The translations under genes were made by a program, and so were the position numbers. A DNA stretch of 64,000 bases. It comes from Phycomyces blakesleeanus NRRL 1555(-). Taxonomy: Eukaryota; Mucoromycota; Mucoromycetes; Mucorales; Phycomycetaceae. Shown here one piece after another: positions 49,494 to 61,435 of the stretch. The notes under the pieces are model-generated. The model did not search any database and was not told where the DNA came from. It worked only from the letters and a program-made list of their open reading frames with translations. Numbering within the stretch: position 1 is the stretch's first letter; every line of letters starts with the position of its first letter. The stretch covers positions 434,001 through 498,000 of the forward strand of contig NW_017265157.1 in NCBI RefSeq assembly GCF_001638985.1, written 5' to 3'.

Positions 49494-50616
49494 ATGGGTC
49501 AAGGTATGTAATAAACACATTAACACACAGTCAAAGCAATTGTTAAGAGTAGCACTTAAAGAAGTAGTAATTGTAATGTACAATGATTACGTAGTCCATT
49601 TATCCAAGCAATAAAAATAAATAAGAATAGTATAGAAAGCACTATAAGAAACCGTGAATACAAATCTTCGGTGCTAAAGAATATATGCTGATGACTAAAC
49701 ATTTTTATATATACATATATACCTTCTAGTTCCTCGTAACTTTCGCTTGTTGGAAGAGTTGGAAAAGGGTGAAAAGGGTATCGGGGATGGCAATTGCAGT
49801 TATGGATTGGCCGATGATGATTTGTTGATGCACAAATGGCATGCTACGATTCTTGGACCTCCTGTTGTAAGTAAAAAAAAAAAGGCGGGAATAATTACTG
49901 CTTGTGAGATATACACGAATGTGAAATGTGTATATCTGAATAGAAAGAGAGAAAGACCCGCACACACACACACACACAATGAAAGTGACAGTGACAGTGA
50001 AGTGACAGTGGCAATGACAGTGATATTATTGACAGTAATAGAGGAAGATAGATAAAGAGATTCAGCGTCATATAAACAGAGAGAAAGGGTGTGTATGTGT
50101 ACTGATGTATTCTTTGTAGTCTGTTCATGAGAACCGTATCTATAGCTTAAAGATTTACTGTGGTGAAGATTACCCTGACCAACCCCCGTCTGTGCAGTTT
50201 GTGTCGAGAATAAATCTTCCTTGTGTGAACCCTCACAATGGTGTTGTAAGTCAGGTGTTTTTGGAATTTCCGTGTAAAATGTCTAAATTTCTTTTTTGGC
50301 TTTTATTATTCCTCCTATTCTTCTTTTCTAGGTTGACTTTAACCGCCTGCCTTGTCTTGCACAATGGAAACGCTCATATACTATCGAGACAATCTTATTG
50401 GAATTGAGAAGGTAAAAACATAAGAAGAAGAAGAATATGAATATGAATAGGAATAGGAATAGGAATGTGAAGAAGAAGAGGAAGAGGAAGAGAAAAAGAA
50501 AAGAGTCTGGAAAGTCTGGAGAGTTTATATTTATGTATACCTATTGACTATATTTTAGGGAGATGTGCACAAGTGGCCGTAAGTTGCCCCAGCCTCCAGA
50601 GGGTTCATCCTTTTAA
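49494..50616 (+). CDS. MMS2: Ubiquitin-conjugating enzyme variant Mms2/Uev1
   Basis: Five exons: 49494-49503, 49730-49866, 50120-50245, 50332-50411 and 50559-50616; 411 nt, 136 aa. Mms2 is a catalytically inactive E2 that pairs with Ubc13 to build Lys63-linked ubiquitin chains on PCNA and other targets in post-replication repair. The match is clear: [60 protein letters not shown], and the helix [18 protein letters not shown]. The E2 active-site HPN/Cys block is absent, as in all UEVs. The first coding exon is only 10 nt (ATG plus two codons and one base), so automatic models may misplace the start. Length equals the family norm (about 137-145 aa). Confidence 0.95.
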
Positions 50617-51517
50617 AAAAAAAAGCAAAATCATCATTGACTATACAAGTGCATTAAAGCATTAAATCCTATCTCTCTCTCTCTCTCTCTCTCTACCTTT
50701 TTTTTACTTGTCCTTTTTCTTCTTCTTTTTTGACCCTCCCTTTCTCTCTGTCTCTCTATCTCTCTTTACCATTCTCTCTCTCCCTTTATTTATTTCTTTC
50801 TTTTTTTATATTTAAAGAAATATATCAATTCTGTTAATGACAGAACTTCATTGTTATACTATATATATGTATATTTGTATATGTATATTATGTATTTATT
50901 TTCTTTCTTAGAAAGTAGAAGTAAATGTGCCAACAAATTAAACAAAAGATTCATTATCAAAATTATTTTGTATAATTTTACAACTATTTATACAGTAGTG
51001 ATAATAATAATGCCCGATTTCCAGAAATTAAATGCTCTTGTTTAGACCATCATGCAAATACGAGCCTATTATATAAACCTATGTGTGTATGTGTATGTAT
51101 CTGGAGGTAGGAGGAAGAAATATTTTATTTTATTTATTTATTTATTTTTCAAGTGGGACGAACCGGTCACACATCATGTCATGTCTTCATCACTATATAT
51201 GTACACATATAAATAAGTGTATTATATTATATGTGTCTAACAAGAGAACAAAAGAAGATAGATAGATAGAAAACAAGGTAAGAGAGAATATATGAATATA
51301 TGAAATATATAAACGAATGAATGAATGAATGAATATAAGAGAGAGAGGGAGAGAGAGGGACAATAGGGGCAAAAATCTAGATCAACTGATTAATATAAAA
51401 CCCCAAGGAAAGTAATATACACAAAATAGGCTTGTTCTGCTTGTTATTTTCTTTATACAAAAAATGGCGGTTTGGAGTGCGAGAGAGAGAGAGAGACAAG
51501 GCGACTGGACAATGCAT
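50617..51517. other. Convergent spacer
   Basis: 900 bases between MMS2 and the small secreted peptide gene. It has (CT)n at 50671-50694, pyrimidine-rich DNA to 50810, GAATGAAT repeats (51316-51332) and GA tracts. No gene is seen. Confidence 0.55.
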
Positions 51518-51685
51518 TTATACGCGCGCCTGTTTATCTGAAACCATTCTAGGGGCTGCTCGATAAGAGAGGCGGACATCATACAACAGAGGACTGGCCG
51601 CTAAATCGGCATCGAACAGAGGCATTGCCTGGACACTGAACAGAGACAGACCGAAAAGAACAATTGCTGAAAGGAATCGAGCCAT
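51518..51685 (-). CDS. 55-residue secreted peptide precursor
   Basis: A single frame from ATG at 51685 to TAA at 51518. The first 20 residues, MARFLSAIVLFGLSLFSVQA, are a textbook signal peptide with a VQA cleavage site. The mature part would be only about 35 residues (MPLFDADLAASPLLYDVRLS and then YRAAPRMVSDKQARV) with no Cys. Base composition is clearly less AT-rich than the flanks, which supports coding. The leader resembles that of the 117-aa secreted protein at 46961-47410 (both have AIVL and QA before a PL motif), suggesting related peptide families. Function is unknown; an extracellular signal or small effector is a guess. Confidence 0.65.
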   Translation of the reverse strand: MARFLSAIVLFGLSLFSVQAMPLFDADLAASPLLYDVRLSYRAAPRMVSDKQARV

Positions 51686-53864
51686 TTTGTTATGAGATAA
51701 AGATGATTGAGATTCTCAGAGGGTAATAGAGAAGAAGAGAGAAATAAGCGACCAAAGGGAAGAGCCGAAGGTAAGAGAAATAAGAGAAAAAGTAAAAGGA
51801 AGAACGGAAGGGAAAAAAAAGAAAAAAAAAGAAAAAATCAAAGCTTATTATTTATACAGAAAGTCAAAAAAAAAGAACACCATCATAGACAAGCGCCTTT
51901 TATATATTTATACATAATATAATTATATAATTACAATTACTATTACTATTACTATTACTATTATATTTATATATATAGATTTGTATATGTGTATTCATCT
52001 CATTTTTTTACTTTATCTATCTGCTTCCAATTTTGGTGTCATCCCTCGCATGCCAAATTTAGAATCATCATCAGTTTGGGCCGGCAACTTGACGGTTCCA
52101 AATGCTGGACCTTTTCCTCCTCCTCCTCATTCTCTCTCCCCCTTTTCCTCCCCCCAAAAAAATAAATAAAAAGTAAGATTATTTTAGTCCAATTGTCACC
52201 AAGATTAATGATGACGACGATGTAAGTACCCGTATAATATAGGAAACAATAGGTTCTATCAAACCACATATCATTTCAAACGTCTTGTCTTTCAAAACTA
52301 TCATCATCATCATTATTATTTTTAGTCCAATATGGATATTTAACCCAGTACCTCAATAGATACAGTTAAAGTTTCCACACAAGCACACAAACGCGCACAC
52401 GCATACATACCAAAAATAAAAAAAAAAAGATAAAAAGGAATTCAGCCTTTCAATTCAACCAAAAAAGGCATTACTGTAGTGTTCAAAACGCCAAGTTACG
52501 GGGTTTAAATACGTTTGTCGGGGATTATATTTAAGATTATCTGTGTGTTAATTTCCTAGTAGCGGCATTTTCTTTTTGTGTTTAAATCACCGCTTATTTT
52601 ATGCGACTGATTATAAACCCTTTTGCATTTATTTGCGCTTCAACAAGAGTTGTCACAAAAAAAAAGAAAGCCCTCCTGAACAAAATCTATTTCTTTCTTA
52701 TTTAATGCAAATTAAATTATAATTCATTGATAAAAAACAATTAGCACAAGTTTATATGCTCCTGCAGATATTAATTGGATAATGGTACTCATTTGTAAGG
52801 TTGATATTATAGCCATCTCTTCAAGATGTAATAATAGCTGTTCTTCAATGATTAAACTAGGCTAATAAATAGCTCGAGTGATTTCTTAAATAGTGCATTT
52901 TGATTATTAGAAGCAACTATACGCGAAAAAATTTAGTCATTTTTGAAGTATCTCTCTTCGTTTATTAATAAGACTGCACCAAGTAACATAAACACAACTG
53001 TGGGTTTTACTGGGGTCATTTATATAGTATTTGTTCTTTTGTAATCCCATTGTTCTGTTTCGAGTCTTGGATGCTTCTTGACTATTTTTCGCAACAGTTT
53101 GATTTACAACTAGTTTTTCTTTTTAATTCGTCTAAATTTGAGCTTTTTTTTTAGCATCGTTATACTCAAAAAAAGATTCTCCCATCTCCTAGTAAACTCT
53201 TGAGATGGGTCATCCGTAGTCGATTTCATAGCCTCATCTTCAAATTAAACCAGCGTTCCAATAAAGTTCGCTAATTTTTCTTCATTTGTACTGTAAATAT
53301 TGTTGATCGTAAATAACCCGCTTTGGTTTTAGCTTGTACTCAAGTGTGCACTAAACAAACATTAACAATCTGACCCTCAGCATGACCTATTTGAATTGAA
53401 TGGGTCTTGTTCTTTTTTTTTTTTTTGAGAAATCGACTGTATTATAAAGTATAAGCATCATCTTTTTTTCCTTATTGTTTTTTTTATCCAGCTGGTATTA
53501 ATTGTCCATAATGGTCTTGCCAAATGCAGAATGGATGAAGTTCATTATATATCTACATTTCCCCCGTATCTTTTTTTATGAAACTGATCATTGATCATAT
53601 ATTCTTTCTCGATCCCAAACATTTCTTGCATGCCAAGTCCCTTCTCAAATAAAGACACTGGTATAATCTATGTCCATCTTATTTTCTTGTAAGCTTAAAA
53701 CAAGTGATTTGAATTCAAGAAACTAAAAATTAGGCTCAAAAGACCACTACACTTTTTGTACGCAAACTATTCATAAAATAGCAATAAAAAAAAGAGAAAT
53801 ACTACAAAATAGCTAAACTTAAATAACATATTATTTCACGAATACCATTGTTTCATAATATTTA

Positions 53865-53898
<34 letters not shown>

Positions 53899-54063
53899 AA
53901 CTGCTCTCTGCCCTAAAATAATTTCATTTCCCTGATCATTTTATCGTATTCACTTATTCTTCTTTTTATTGTTTATCTTTTAGGTTTCAGAATACCTCTT
54001 CCTCCTTTTTTTTTAAGTATACCTATAAGTATCTGAAGGACTCCAATATTTTGACAGCGTAAA
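51686..54063. other. Gene-poor spacer
   Basis: 2.4 kb starting with the peptide-gene promoter. It holds a purine-rich tract (51760-51850), a possible coding remnant at 52018-52126 (see findings), a CCCATCTC/GAGATGGG 8-bp inverted repeat (53181-53209) and (CT)n at 53868-53897. No complete gene is recognised. Confidence 0.5.
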
Positions 54064-54440
54064 AGCTACCGCGTGTTACTAAGGTTCAAAATGAGCAAAT
54101 TAATGCTGGTGGTGGACCCTATGTTTCACGACAAAGGCTGGTGATTGTGGTTTACACAACTTCTAACATTTACCAAGCAGCTTGATATTTTTTTCTTATA
54201 TATATATATATTTGTTTGCAAAAGTGGGTCTGGCTGTTTCGATTTGGTTAAGATTAACACATTGCAAAGATAAGGGTAGATAGATAGATAAATAGAAACT
54301 GCTAAATCTGCTTTTTCAAAGCAAAGAGCGGTGAGTACTGTCAGTTGTGTACACCACATCCACCAACCCTTGTGGTGAAACACAGGGTCAATCACCAACA
54401 TTAAAGTGCTCATTTTGAACCTTAGTGACACACAGTAGCT
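54064..54440. mobile_element. Long inverted repeat, 97-bp arms (MITE-like or fold-back element)
   Basis: Bases 54064-54160 and the reverse complement of 54344-54440 align over 97 positions with no gap and 15 differences (about 84 percent identity). 183 bases lie between the arms. Most differences are transitions. The left arm is open in one frame (LPRVTKVQNEQINAGGG); the matching frame of the right arm has one stop. I recognise no transposase and no obvious target-site duplication. It may be a miniature inverted-repeat element, a degraded transposon end pair, or two inverted copies of a gene fragment. Confidence 0.7.
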
Positions 54441-57400
54441 TTATTTCTGTTTCTGTTACATACAAAAGCAGCTTTCGCGCCGAGAAATTGTGAGCTTAGT
54501 TTTCTAGATTAATCGAACAGAAGTATAGAAATACGATAAAAGTAGTATTTTATCAAGAAGGAAAGTAAATGAATTTAAATAAAATAAAATAAAAAGAAGA
54601 AGAAAACGATGTAAGCAAGAGTACTCAATATTGATAATAAGTGAATGACTTAATAAATGAAGAATATATCCATGCTTCGTTGTTTATTTTGAAGCATTAG
54701 TCTTATGATTGTCTTTTGAAACCGGCTTTTCGGAATAATCGCGTTAATCAGACAACAGACATGGGGAAAAAAAAGAGAGAAAGAGAAATGCTGCTTCAGA
54801 GAATTTTAACTAGACGATAAGCAAAATAATGAGGGATAAAAGAGAACAATCTATCATTGTGCTTCGAGTCATTGATAGAAGAAGAAAACATGGGAGTCGA
54901 ATTTCAGTGGTTTGTGTGGAACAAAGGAAGGTGAGGCAATTGGCTGTATTGATAGAATGATAAAATCAGTGATACTGATTTACCCTATAAAGAAAAATAA
55001 AGGCGATTTTAGTGAATTGTTGCAAGTTTTCCGGGGTTTAAAGTGTGTTTTATAGCTGAATTTTAATTCAGTACCAATTTTTCTCTCTTTTACATACGCT
55101 GAAGAAAATGACAAGATTTATAACTCGGTGATCATAGAAAATATATGAGTCTGGAGTTATAAGTTCTGCCATATCCTACAGTGTCGCCAACAGTACTGCC
55201 GCAGGCCACCTTAGCTATTCGACGCGCTGAAACGGAAACCACCATAGCTCTTCTCACGTATATATATAGTATTTATTATTTATTTGCTTTCCAATAAACA
55301 ATAAAAAAAAATCCTGCAGCGTTAGATAAGAGTTGAGCTACAGGATAATGGCTCTCGGACACAAAACAGGTTTCCCAAAATTCTTGTGGGAACAACATTC
55401 TTAATCAATACTTTTATTGGCACTAGAATCCGATGCAATTAATCGGATGGACACAACCCAGCCCTAGTGTAAAGTCGGATAAGGGTGAGTAGTTTGAGAG
55501 ACAGAGAAAGGCTGGGGAAACATTTGCTAAAATGAGAACTTTTGGAATTGATAAACAGGGAGTCAGCTGGCCAAGAGATGGCAGTAGGGTAGCTGTGCAA
55601 GGCGGGACAGACGAGAACAGGCGGAAATAGACGAGGACAAAGCATCGAACGGGGTTAGAGCCGTTTGATTGAATAACTTGAACTTTAACGCCCCGTAGTC
55701 CAACTCATATATATCTTTAGGCGAATTAATAGTCAGGCTAAAGACGATGCTTGGCATTTATATATTATTTTAGAAAACCATAGGATTAATATCAGAGAGA
55801 CCAAGAAACGGTATATATATATGAGCCCAATGGGGATTAACTTGAGAGGAAAAGCATAGAATGTAATTGAGAAGTCAGGTCGCATTCGAATCATGAAGAA
55901 AAGAGCCTACCTTGTATCTACCACGAATCTTCATTTACAGTGAATAGGAATTTTCTTGTATTCTTTATTAGTGTAGCCATTATGTGTAGCAAGCGGTTTT
56001 TCAAAATAAAGCCTTGCGTGTATTGGAAAGCAAGAAAATGGGAATACAAACTACCTGCATTGTAACATGAATCTGGTTGAAAAAAGATTAATGGCTTGGC
56101 AGTGAACATGTCAATTCAAGTGCAACATTATTATTATGTCTCCATTGATATAAGAAAATTAATGTCCTTGGACAGACTATCTTTGCATTAAAATGTGGAA
56201 AGTTTGACATAGTAAAGGTTGCTAGGATGAGTAAAAAAAAATGAATATTCTAAAGGTTTTTAAGGTTGTTACAAAGACGGTCCAAAGAATCTTACTTTGC
56301 TTTATATTAGTAGATTATATCTAAACTCATTCAGATACCACGCATTTACCCAAATTGACAATGATTCTTCAATTCAAATGTCTTCATATGCTCTAAAGCT
56401 GGAATTAAGTAAATCTCGCAAGTTAATAGAATCAATATAAGTAGAATAATAAGTGCCTATCATATATTCATTCTACTGGTGCTGTAAAACAAGCTCACCT
56501 GATATAACATTTACGGAATGGACTACTGTATAAAAGTGGAGAAATGAATAACAACAAAGTATTCCACAAAATGACGTGTAATACAAGCTTCCTCGATCAT
56601 AAATCAACTCTTGGCTTTTTAAAGACGGTGTTCTAGCCGTAAATTAATTTTTGTGCAAGTAACCGTCAAAATAAAGTGCCAGTAAATTGAAAAGAATTAT
56701 ATATTCAAAATATCGCCTTATGTTATCAAAGATATTCTTAAATAATTAGGCGAGTTTGAAGGTCTTCAGAAATAGAAGACTCCAAGACAAAAACTTGGCT
56801 ATTTAAAAAAAACCATTATCCAGCTTTTATTTTGGCGATTGAAGTTCTTGTGTCTATATATTTTAATACTTATGGATTTTTTTAGAAGAGATGCTGTAAA
56901 CAAGAAGGAGGTGTATAAACAATCTGACAAATTTAAGTAGGACAGCTCAAGTTAGTAGCTTAGAGGAGTGGAGATAAAAATTGATATGAAGATTACCGTG
57001 GAATACTTCTTTTTAGACATTCTCGGCTAAATAAGTTACTCGTTTGGTATTTTTTGACTTTTAGGGATTTTCAGTATCTTGTTTTTGAGGTGCAAAAATT
57101 GATGATAGCATAGTAATCATATATAAATTTATAATATAGATATTGATATCATTTAATACTTGTAAAGATATCATCCACCTGGGGTCGATCGACCGTACAC
57201 TTTAGCGCTGTGCGTGTCAATTTGCTGCAAAAACATTTAATCCTCTAAGTAACGTTGTCCACAGAGCTCCTCACACACTAAAGACATTACAATTTATAAT
57301 TATTGTCAAAAAAATTATCTAAATAATATGTCAAGCACATTAGAATCTTACTCTTGATGCACAAATATCTCTTCTTGGTGTGGTAATAGTCAAGATGATG

Positions 57401-58105
57401 GTGGCAGTACGCAAACAAATGTAAGCATGACTAAATAATTTCATTTTTTCCTTATCGCTTCCATGCACGATCGATAAAAGGCAACTGCAAAGTAGCTCAT
57501 TGTGTTGACAAATAAATACAAATAAGCAAGCAAGCAGACAAACAAACAGGCAAACAGACAGACATTTAATGTACCCATTAATACTGATACCAAATTTTAG
57601 GGCTACATATGCAGACTAGTCTTACACTATGGATTATAAATAAACTATAATTTAACTTAAATTAAATAATAAAAGCATAATAAGAACAATGGATCCATTC
57701 AGGAGAGACCGATATTTTGTAACAATCCTCAACAAAGCGCAAATATATAGACGGCTCTTAAATAAGTCATAAAAACAAATCAGGGTCTTACTAGACTGAC
57801 TATATTTTGAGAGTGATATAATACCGCACATTAGATGTACGTATTCCGACAATACATTATAAACACAGCCAGTTGGCGTGATAAGCACTGTGGTTTTGTA
57901 GAATATGTCTTTATCTTTATCTGCCAATGTATGTGACCTCGTTTAACTTGGGTCACATCCCGTTTACCTATTCGATATTATTATAATTTTTACAGCATTT
58001 ATACAGCAGATAATATCCACACACACACACACACAGAGAGACACACACACAGATTTTAATATCACCAAAAATAAGCACTTTTTATTTACACACACACAAA
58101 GGAGA
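54441..58105. other. Gene-poor spacer upstream of PSF1
   Basis: 3.7 kb. A region of higher GC at about 55430-55760 looks like a decayed retroelement fragment (described separately). The rest is AT-rich. Frames at 55563-55757 and 57652-57927 on the minus strand are not convincing genes. (CA)n tracts at 58020-58100 directly precede PSF1. Confidence 0.5.
55490..55740 (+). pseudogene. Possible decayed LINE reverse-transcriptase fragment
   Basis: A plus-strand frame reads FERQRKAGETFAKM, then RTFGIDKQGVSWP, and after a shift of frame LCKAGQTRTGG and SRLIE with several stops. The order resembles the region C-terminal to the RT core in fungal L1/Tad LINEs (basic helix, FGI.K.GVSWP, then LYK..VRP). 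No catalytic motif is present. The match is from memory and weak. Confidence 0.3.
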
Positions 58106-58729
58106 ATGTCAACCTTTTGTGAATCAAGCCAGAAGCTTGCCAAGGAAGCCAAGCGTACAGCAGATATTCTCGTGTCGCCTTACAATGAAGATCTTGTGCA
58201 GACCATTTGTCGAGAGGTACGAATGCTTCAAGCAAAAGCAGATACGGTCATCACAGACATGCGCCAAAGCAACCAAGGAAATCCCCAACCACCTACTCCA
58301 GATCAACTCAGCGAGCTCTTACTCCAGTACATGGCCATCAAAAGAAATAAGCGCGTCCTTTTTGCATACCATCGTCAACGCATGGAGAAGCTTAAAGAAC
58401 TTTCGTGGGATGTAGGAATCCAAAGCGAACATCAACGCGAAATTAACTCTTGTCTTGGTCCGAATGAACAAAAGTTTCTTGATGAATACACAGATATTGT
58501 CAATTCATACAAACAAAACTTTTATGAACTTGATCTTGGTGGTAATGGCGGTGTTGATCTTGAACCACCTACAGACCTTATTATTGAAGTCCGAGTTATC
58601 AAAGATGCAGGTGAACTTATTACTGAATCGGGAAGGGTATTGAATATCTCCAAAGGAAACCAATTCTATGTTCGACGTACCGACGTTGAAGGTCTGATTA
58701 AATCTGGACATCTCAAGCATATTCATTAA
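58106..58729 (+). CDS. PSF1: GINS complex subunit Psf1
   Basis: An intronless frame of 207 aa. Psf1 is one of four GINS subunits; GINS joins Cdc45 and Mcm2-7 to form the CMG replicative helicase in the nucleus. The sequence shows the expected layout: a helical A-domain with YNEDLVQTICREVRML, YMAIKRNKRVLFAYHRQRME and LGPNEQKFLDEYTDIVNSYK, then a small B-domain near the C-terminus with LIIEVRVIKDAGELIT and KGNQFYVRRTDVEGLIKSGH. Length (about 196-208 aa in fungi and animals) agrees. The start is the first ATG after a CA-repeat leader, in the context GGAGAATGTC. Confidence 0.95.
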   Translation: MSTFCESSQKLAKEAKRTADILVSPYNEDLVQTICREVRMLQAKADTVITDMRQSNQGNPQPPTPDQLSELLLQYMAIKRNKRVLFAYHRQRMEKLKELSWDVGIQSEHQREINSCLGPNEQKFLDEYTDIVNSYKQNFYELDLGGNGGVDLEPPTDLIIEVRVIKDAGELITESGRVLNISKGNQFYVRRTDVEGLIKSGHLKHIH

Positions 58730-59843
58730 TGGATATTCTTGTTACTTAAATTGTACATAGCAGCTATATTGTATATAGCCAAATATAAGATCAAGATACA
58801 CACAAATATATATTTTAAATAATCAATCAATCAATCAACCAACCAACCAAATAATAACAGTAATAGTACTAGTAATATTAAAATTAAAATTAGTGATAAT
58901 AAATTAACTTCCTATATATTTAATTGGCCAATAAGATAACCTCTTTAGAGACATCTTGAGCCATGGGTGTGTATATATTGGGTGTACCATGTATCTATTC
59001 CTTAATTCAGATAATGTACAACACCCTTTTCTTTATATATATACATATGTATGTGTGTATATTATTTCTTAAAATAACAATAATAAAAATATTTGGATTA
59101 AGGTCTTACGGTGTGAAAACCAAGATCTGGTCCCCCTCCCCCCCAAAAAAAAATAAAAAATAAAATAAATTCATTATAAATTTCTGTATGTTTTTATCAT
59201 TATTCTGTATGTTTTATATTTCTTTCTTTCTTTTTAATAACCCAGATGTGTTGGGTTATAAAATCCTTTGTACCGATAAATTCAGGTCAAATCTAAAAAA
59301 AAAAAAAAAACTATTTTGGAATTGTCAAAAAGAAAGAGGCCCAGAGAATATATATATATATTTTTATATATTGAAATAGATTCGCTCTCCTGGTATATTT
59401 GTTTTTATTATTTAAGGTACATGGACAAGATAAGCTTGGTATAGCAAACTATAATCTATAAATACAGCCAGACCACTTCACCAATTGAAAAAGTAAATGG
59501 TTTGCATTATACATTCCAGGCTTTCACGATGCTTTTTATCTTATTTTCTTTTAATATTGATTGTTTTCATTTAGCTTAACCCCAATTGTTATAATTAATA
59601 CCTTGATACCCAAAGGCAATCTTTCGATATTCCGATTTATAAAGGAACAGGGACCATTGTGTAATTGACAGGAATAAGTCTGAAAATAACATTGGGATCT
59701 TACAAATATAAAATAAAGATTTCTTTATATATCTTTTCAAAGCCCAATTGTGTATTTTTATACTTTTCACCTTGATAATTGCCATTCAGGTCTTGCGATC
59801 TTGGGTATACCTATTTTTACGTACGGTGGATACGACGCCTATA

Positions 59844-59889
59844 GACGGGTTTTAGAATTGAGGGACGGGTTTTAGAATTGAGGGACGGG
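59844..59889. repeat. Tandem repeat, 20-bp unit, 2.3 copies
   Basis: The unit GACGGGTTTTAGAATTGAGG occurs twice exactly (59844-59863, 59864-59883), followed by GACGGG. Confidence 0.95.
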
Positions 59890-60189
59890 AAATATAATTT
59901 CAATGGACAATTTTGATTTCTGTACCTTGCTAATAAAACAAATAACCATTTATTTATTTCTTTATTTCTACGAAGACGGTAATGTAAGAAGCCAAGATGG
60001 CACAGCTCTTGAAGAGATTATACTATGCTTACTTTAATATAGTGAAGTTATTCAATGATGTGAACTCTGGCATATTAGCTGGTGGAATACGGAGTGTACA
60101 ACATAAAAAAAGGGGGACAAAAAAGTTAAAGAAAGTCAATAAAAGAAAATCGAGTTAGATGAAAAGCGTGAAATATATTTCGTAAAATT

Positions 60190-60594
60190 TTAAGACAACT
60201 ACTTTAAGGCTTGGGTCAGTGATGTCAACTGCTTCTCTCAATGAATAATTCGAAAATCTCGGCTTAAATTATAAGAGTGTCAAAGCCTTTTTGAAAAATG
60301 AACCCAACCTTTCATTAGAAAATATAACGTAACACCCTACAGCAGAAGATTTTGAGACTGAAAGTGCTAATATTTCAGCGTGGGCTGAAAAATGTAGTCA
60401 ACTAGAATTTGATATCAACATGCAGGTTCCCGGAGGATGGTCAAGGAAGGATACATCAGTAATTGTAACTATACCATTGACTAAAAGTGTGTTGCATATA
60501 GTTTAAGGGGGAATTTTTGCCAAATTTGCTGTATAAATGGAACTCGAGAACCCGCGAGTTGCTAAAAAAAAAACAAGGGTCAATCGCGGTAAGT
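60190..60594 (+). pseudogene. Decayed IS630/Tc1-type DDE transposase
   Basis: A single plus-strand frame from about 60190 runs through four in-frame stops. It reads an HTH-like LGLNYKSVKAFLKNEPNLSL, then WAEKCSQLEFDINM, GGWSRKDTSVIVTIPLTKSV and, further on, GGIFAKFAV and MELENPRVAKKK. This matches the DDE_3 transposase pattern common in Mucoromycota (..FNINM....GWS.KGT.AIV..P.TK....ILGAIS..GVVN..LR.P). The first catalytic Asp region (VDEAG before F.INM) is replaced here by KCSQLE. Stops and the missing Asp show it is dead. Confidence 0.65.
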
Positions 60595-61435
60595 ACTGCT
60601 ATATTATTAGTATCAAATTATTCATCTTATTTTTCACTGGACCTTAAATAAAAAGATGTCAACAAATCATAGAAAGCCCCTAATGACTCTGAGATAATTT
60701 TCAAGAACTTGAGGTCATTAAACATTACTTTTGGACACTAAAATTATTTCTTGAATGTAGGATACGGTAAACGAATAAAATATAATTTGGAAATAAAAAA
60801 ATGAGAGATTCTCTCGAGATTTTTAGTTATTCAGATCAAGTAGAAAAACAAAGGTATAGTCTCGAAGGAATTTTAGTCAATCAATATGTACGCTTACACA
60901 CATCTCAATAGAGCCAGGTGTAAAATACAGTACAACAATCAAACATAAAAAGATACACTCTCTTGTAATTAAAGTAGAACGAGGTAGATTGGTTGTTCCT
61001 ATTGAGACAGTTTAATAAGCAATAAGAATACTGTTCTAAGAAAGAAAAAAACGTTTTTCCAAGTTTATTTAAATATTTCATTCTTATAAATATTTGATAC
61101 TAAAACAAAAACAAACATAACCCATACAAAAATTGAAAACTTTGGTTAAAACAAAGTAGAAATAGTAGTACTCGTGTGATTTAGTTTTGTTTTTCTTTAT
61201 TTCATACACTTCATACTTATCTTATAACATTTATTATAACACTTCTTCCTAAAGTTTCTTATATATTTCTTATACTGTTATCAATTTTAAGTATTTACTA
61301 CTCATTTTCACTACCAATTTGTCAAAATTTATGAAAGCTTTTCAAATTTCTATAACTGTATTGATAGCTAAAAGTTTTCTTATGTAAATTCAAATTCTAT
61401 CTAGTGCGCCATTTTATCCCTAACTGTAGCTCCTT

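Noticed and set aside
57652..57927. 91-aa minus-strand frame upstream of PSF1
   Set aside because: Starts plausibly (MADKDKD) but soon becomes Leu/Ile/Tyr-rich with no domain; left out for lack of evidence.
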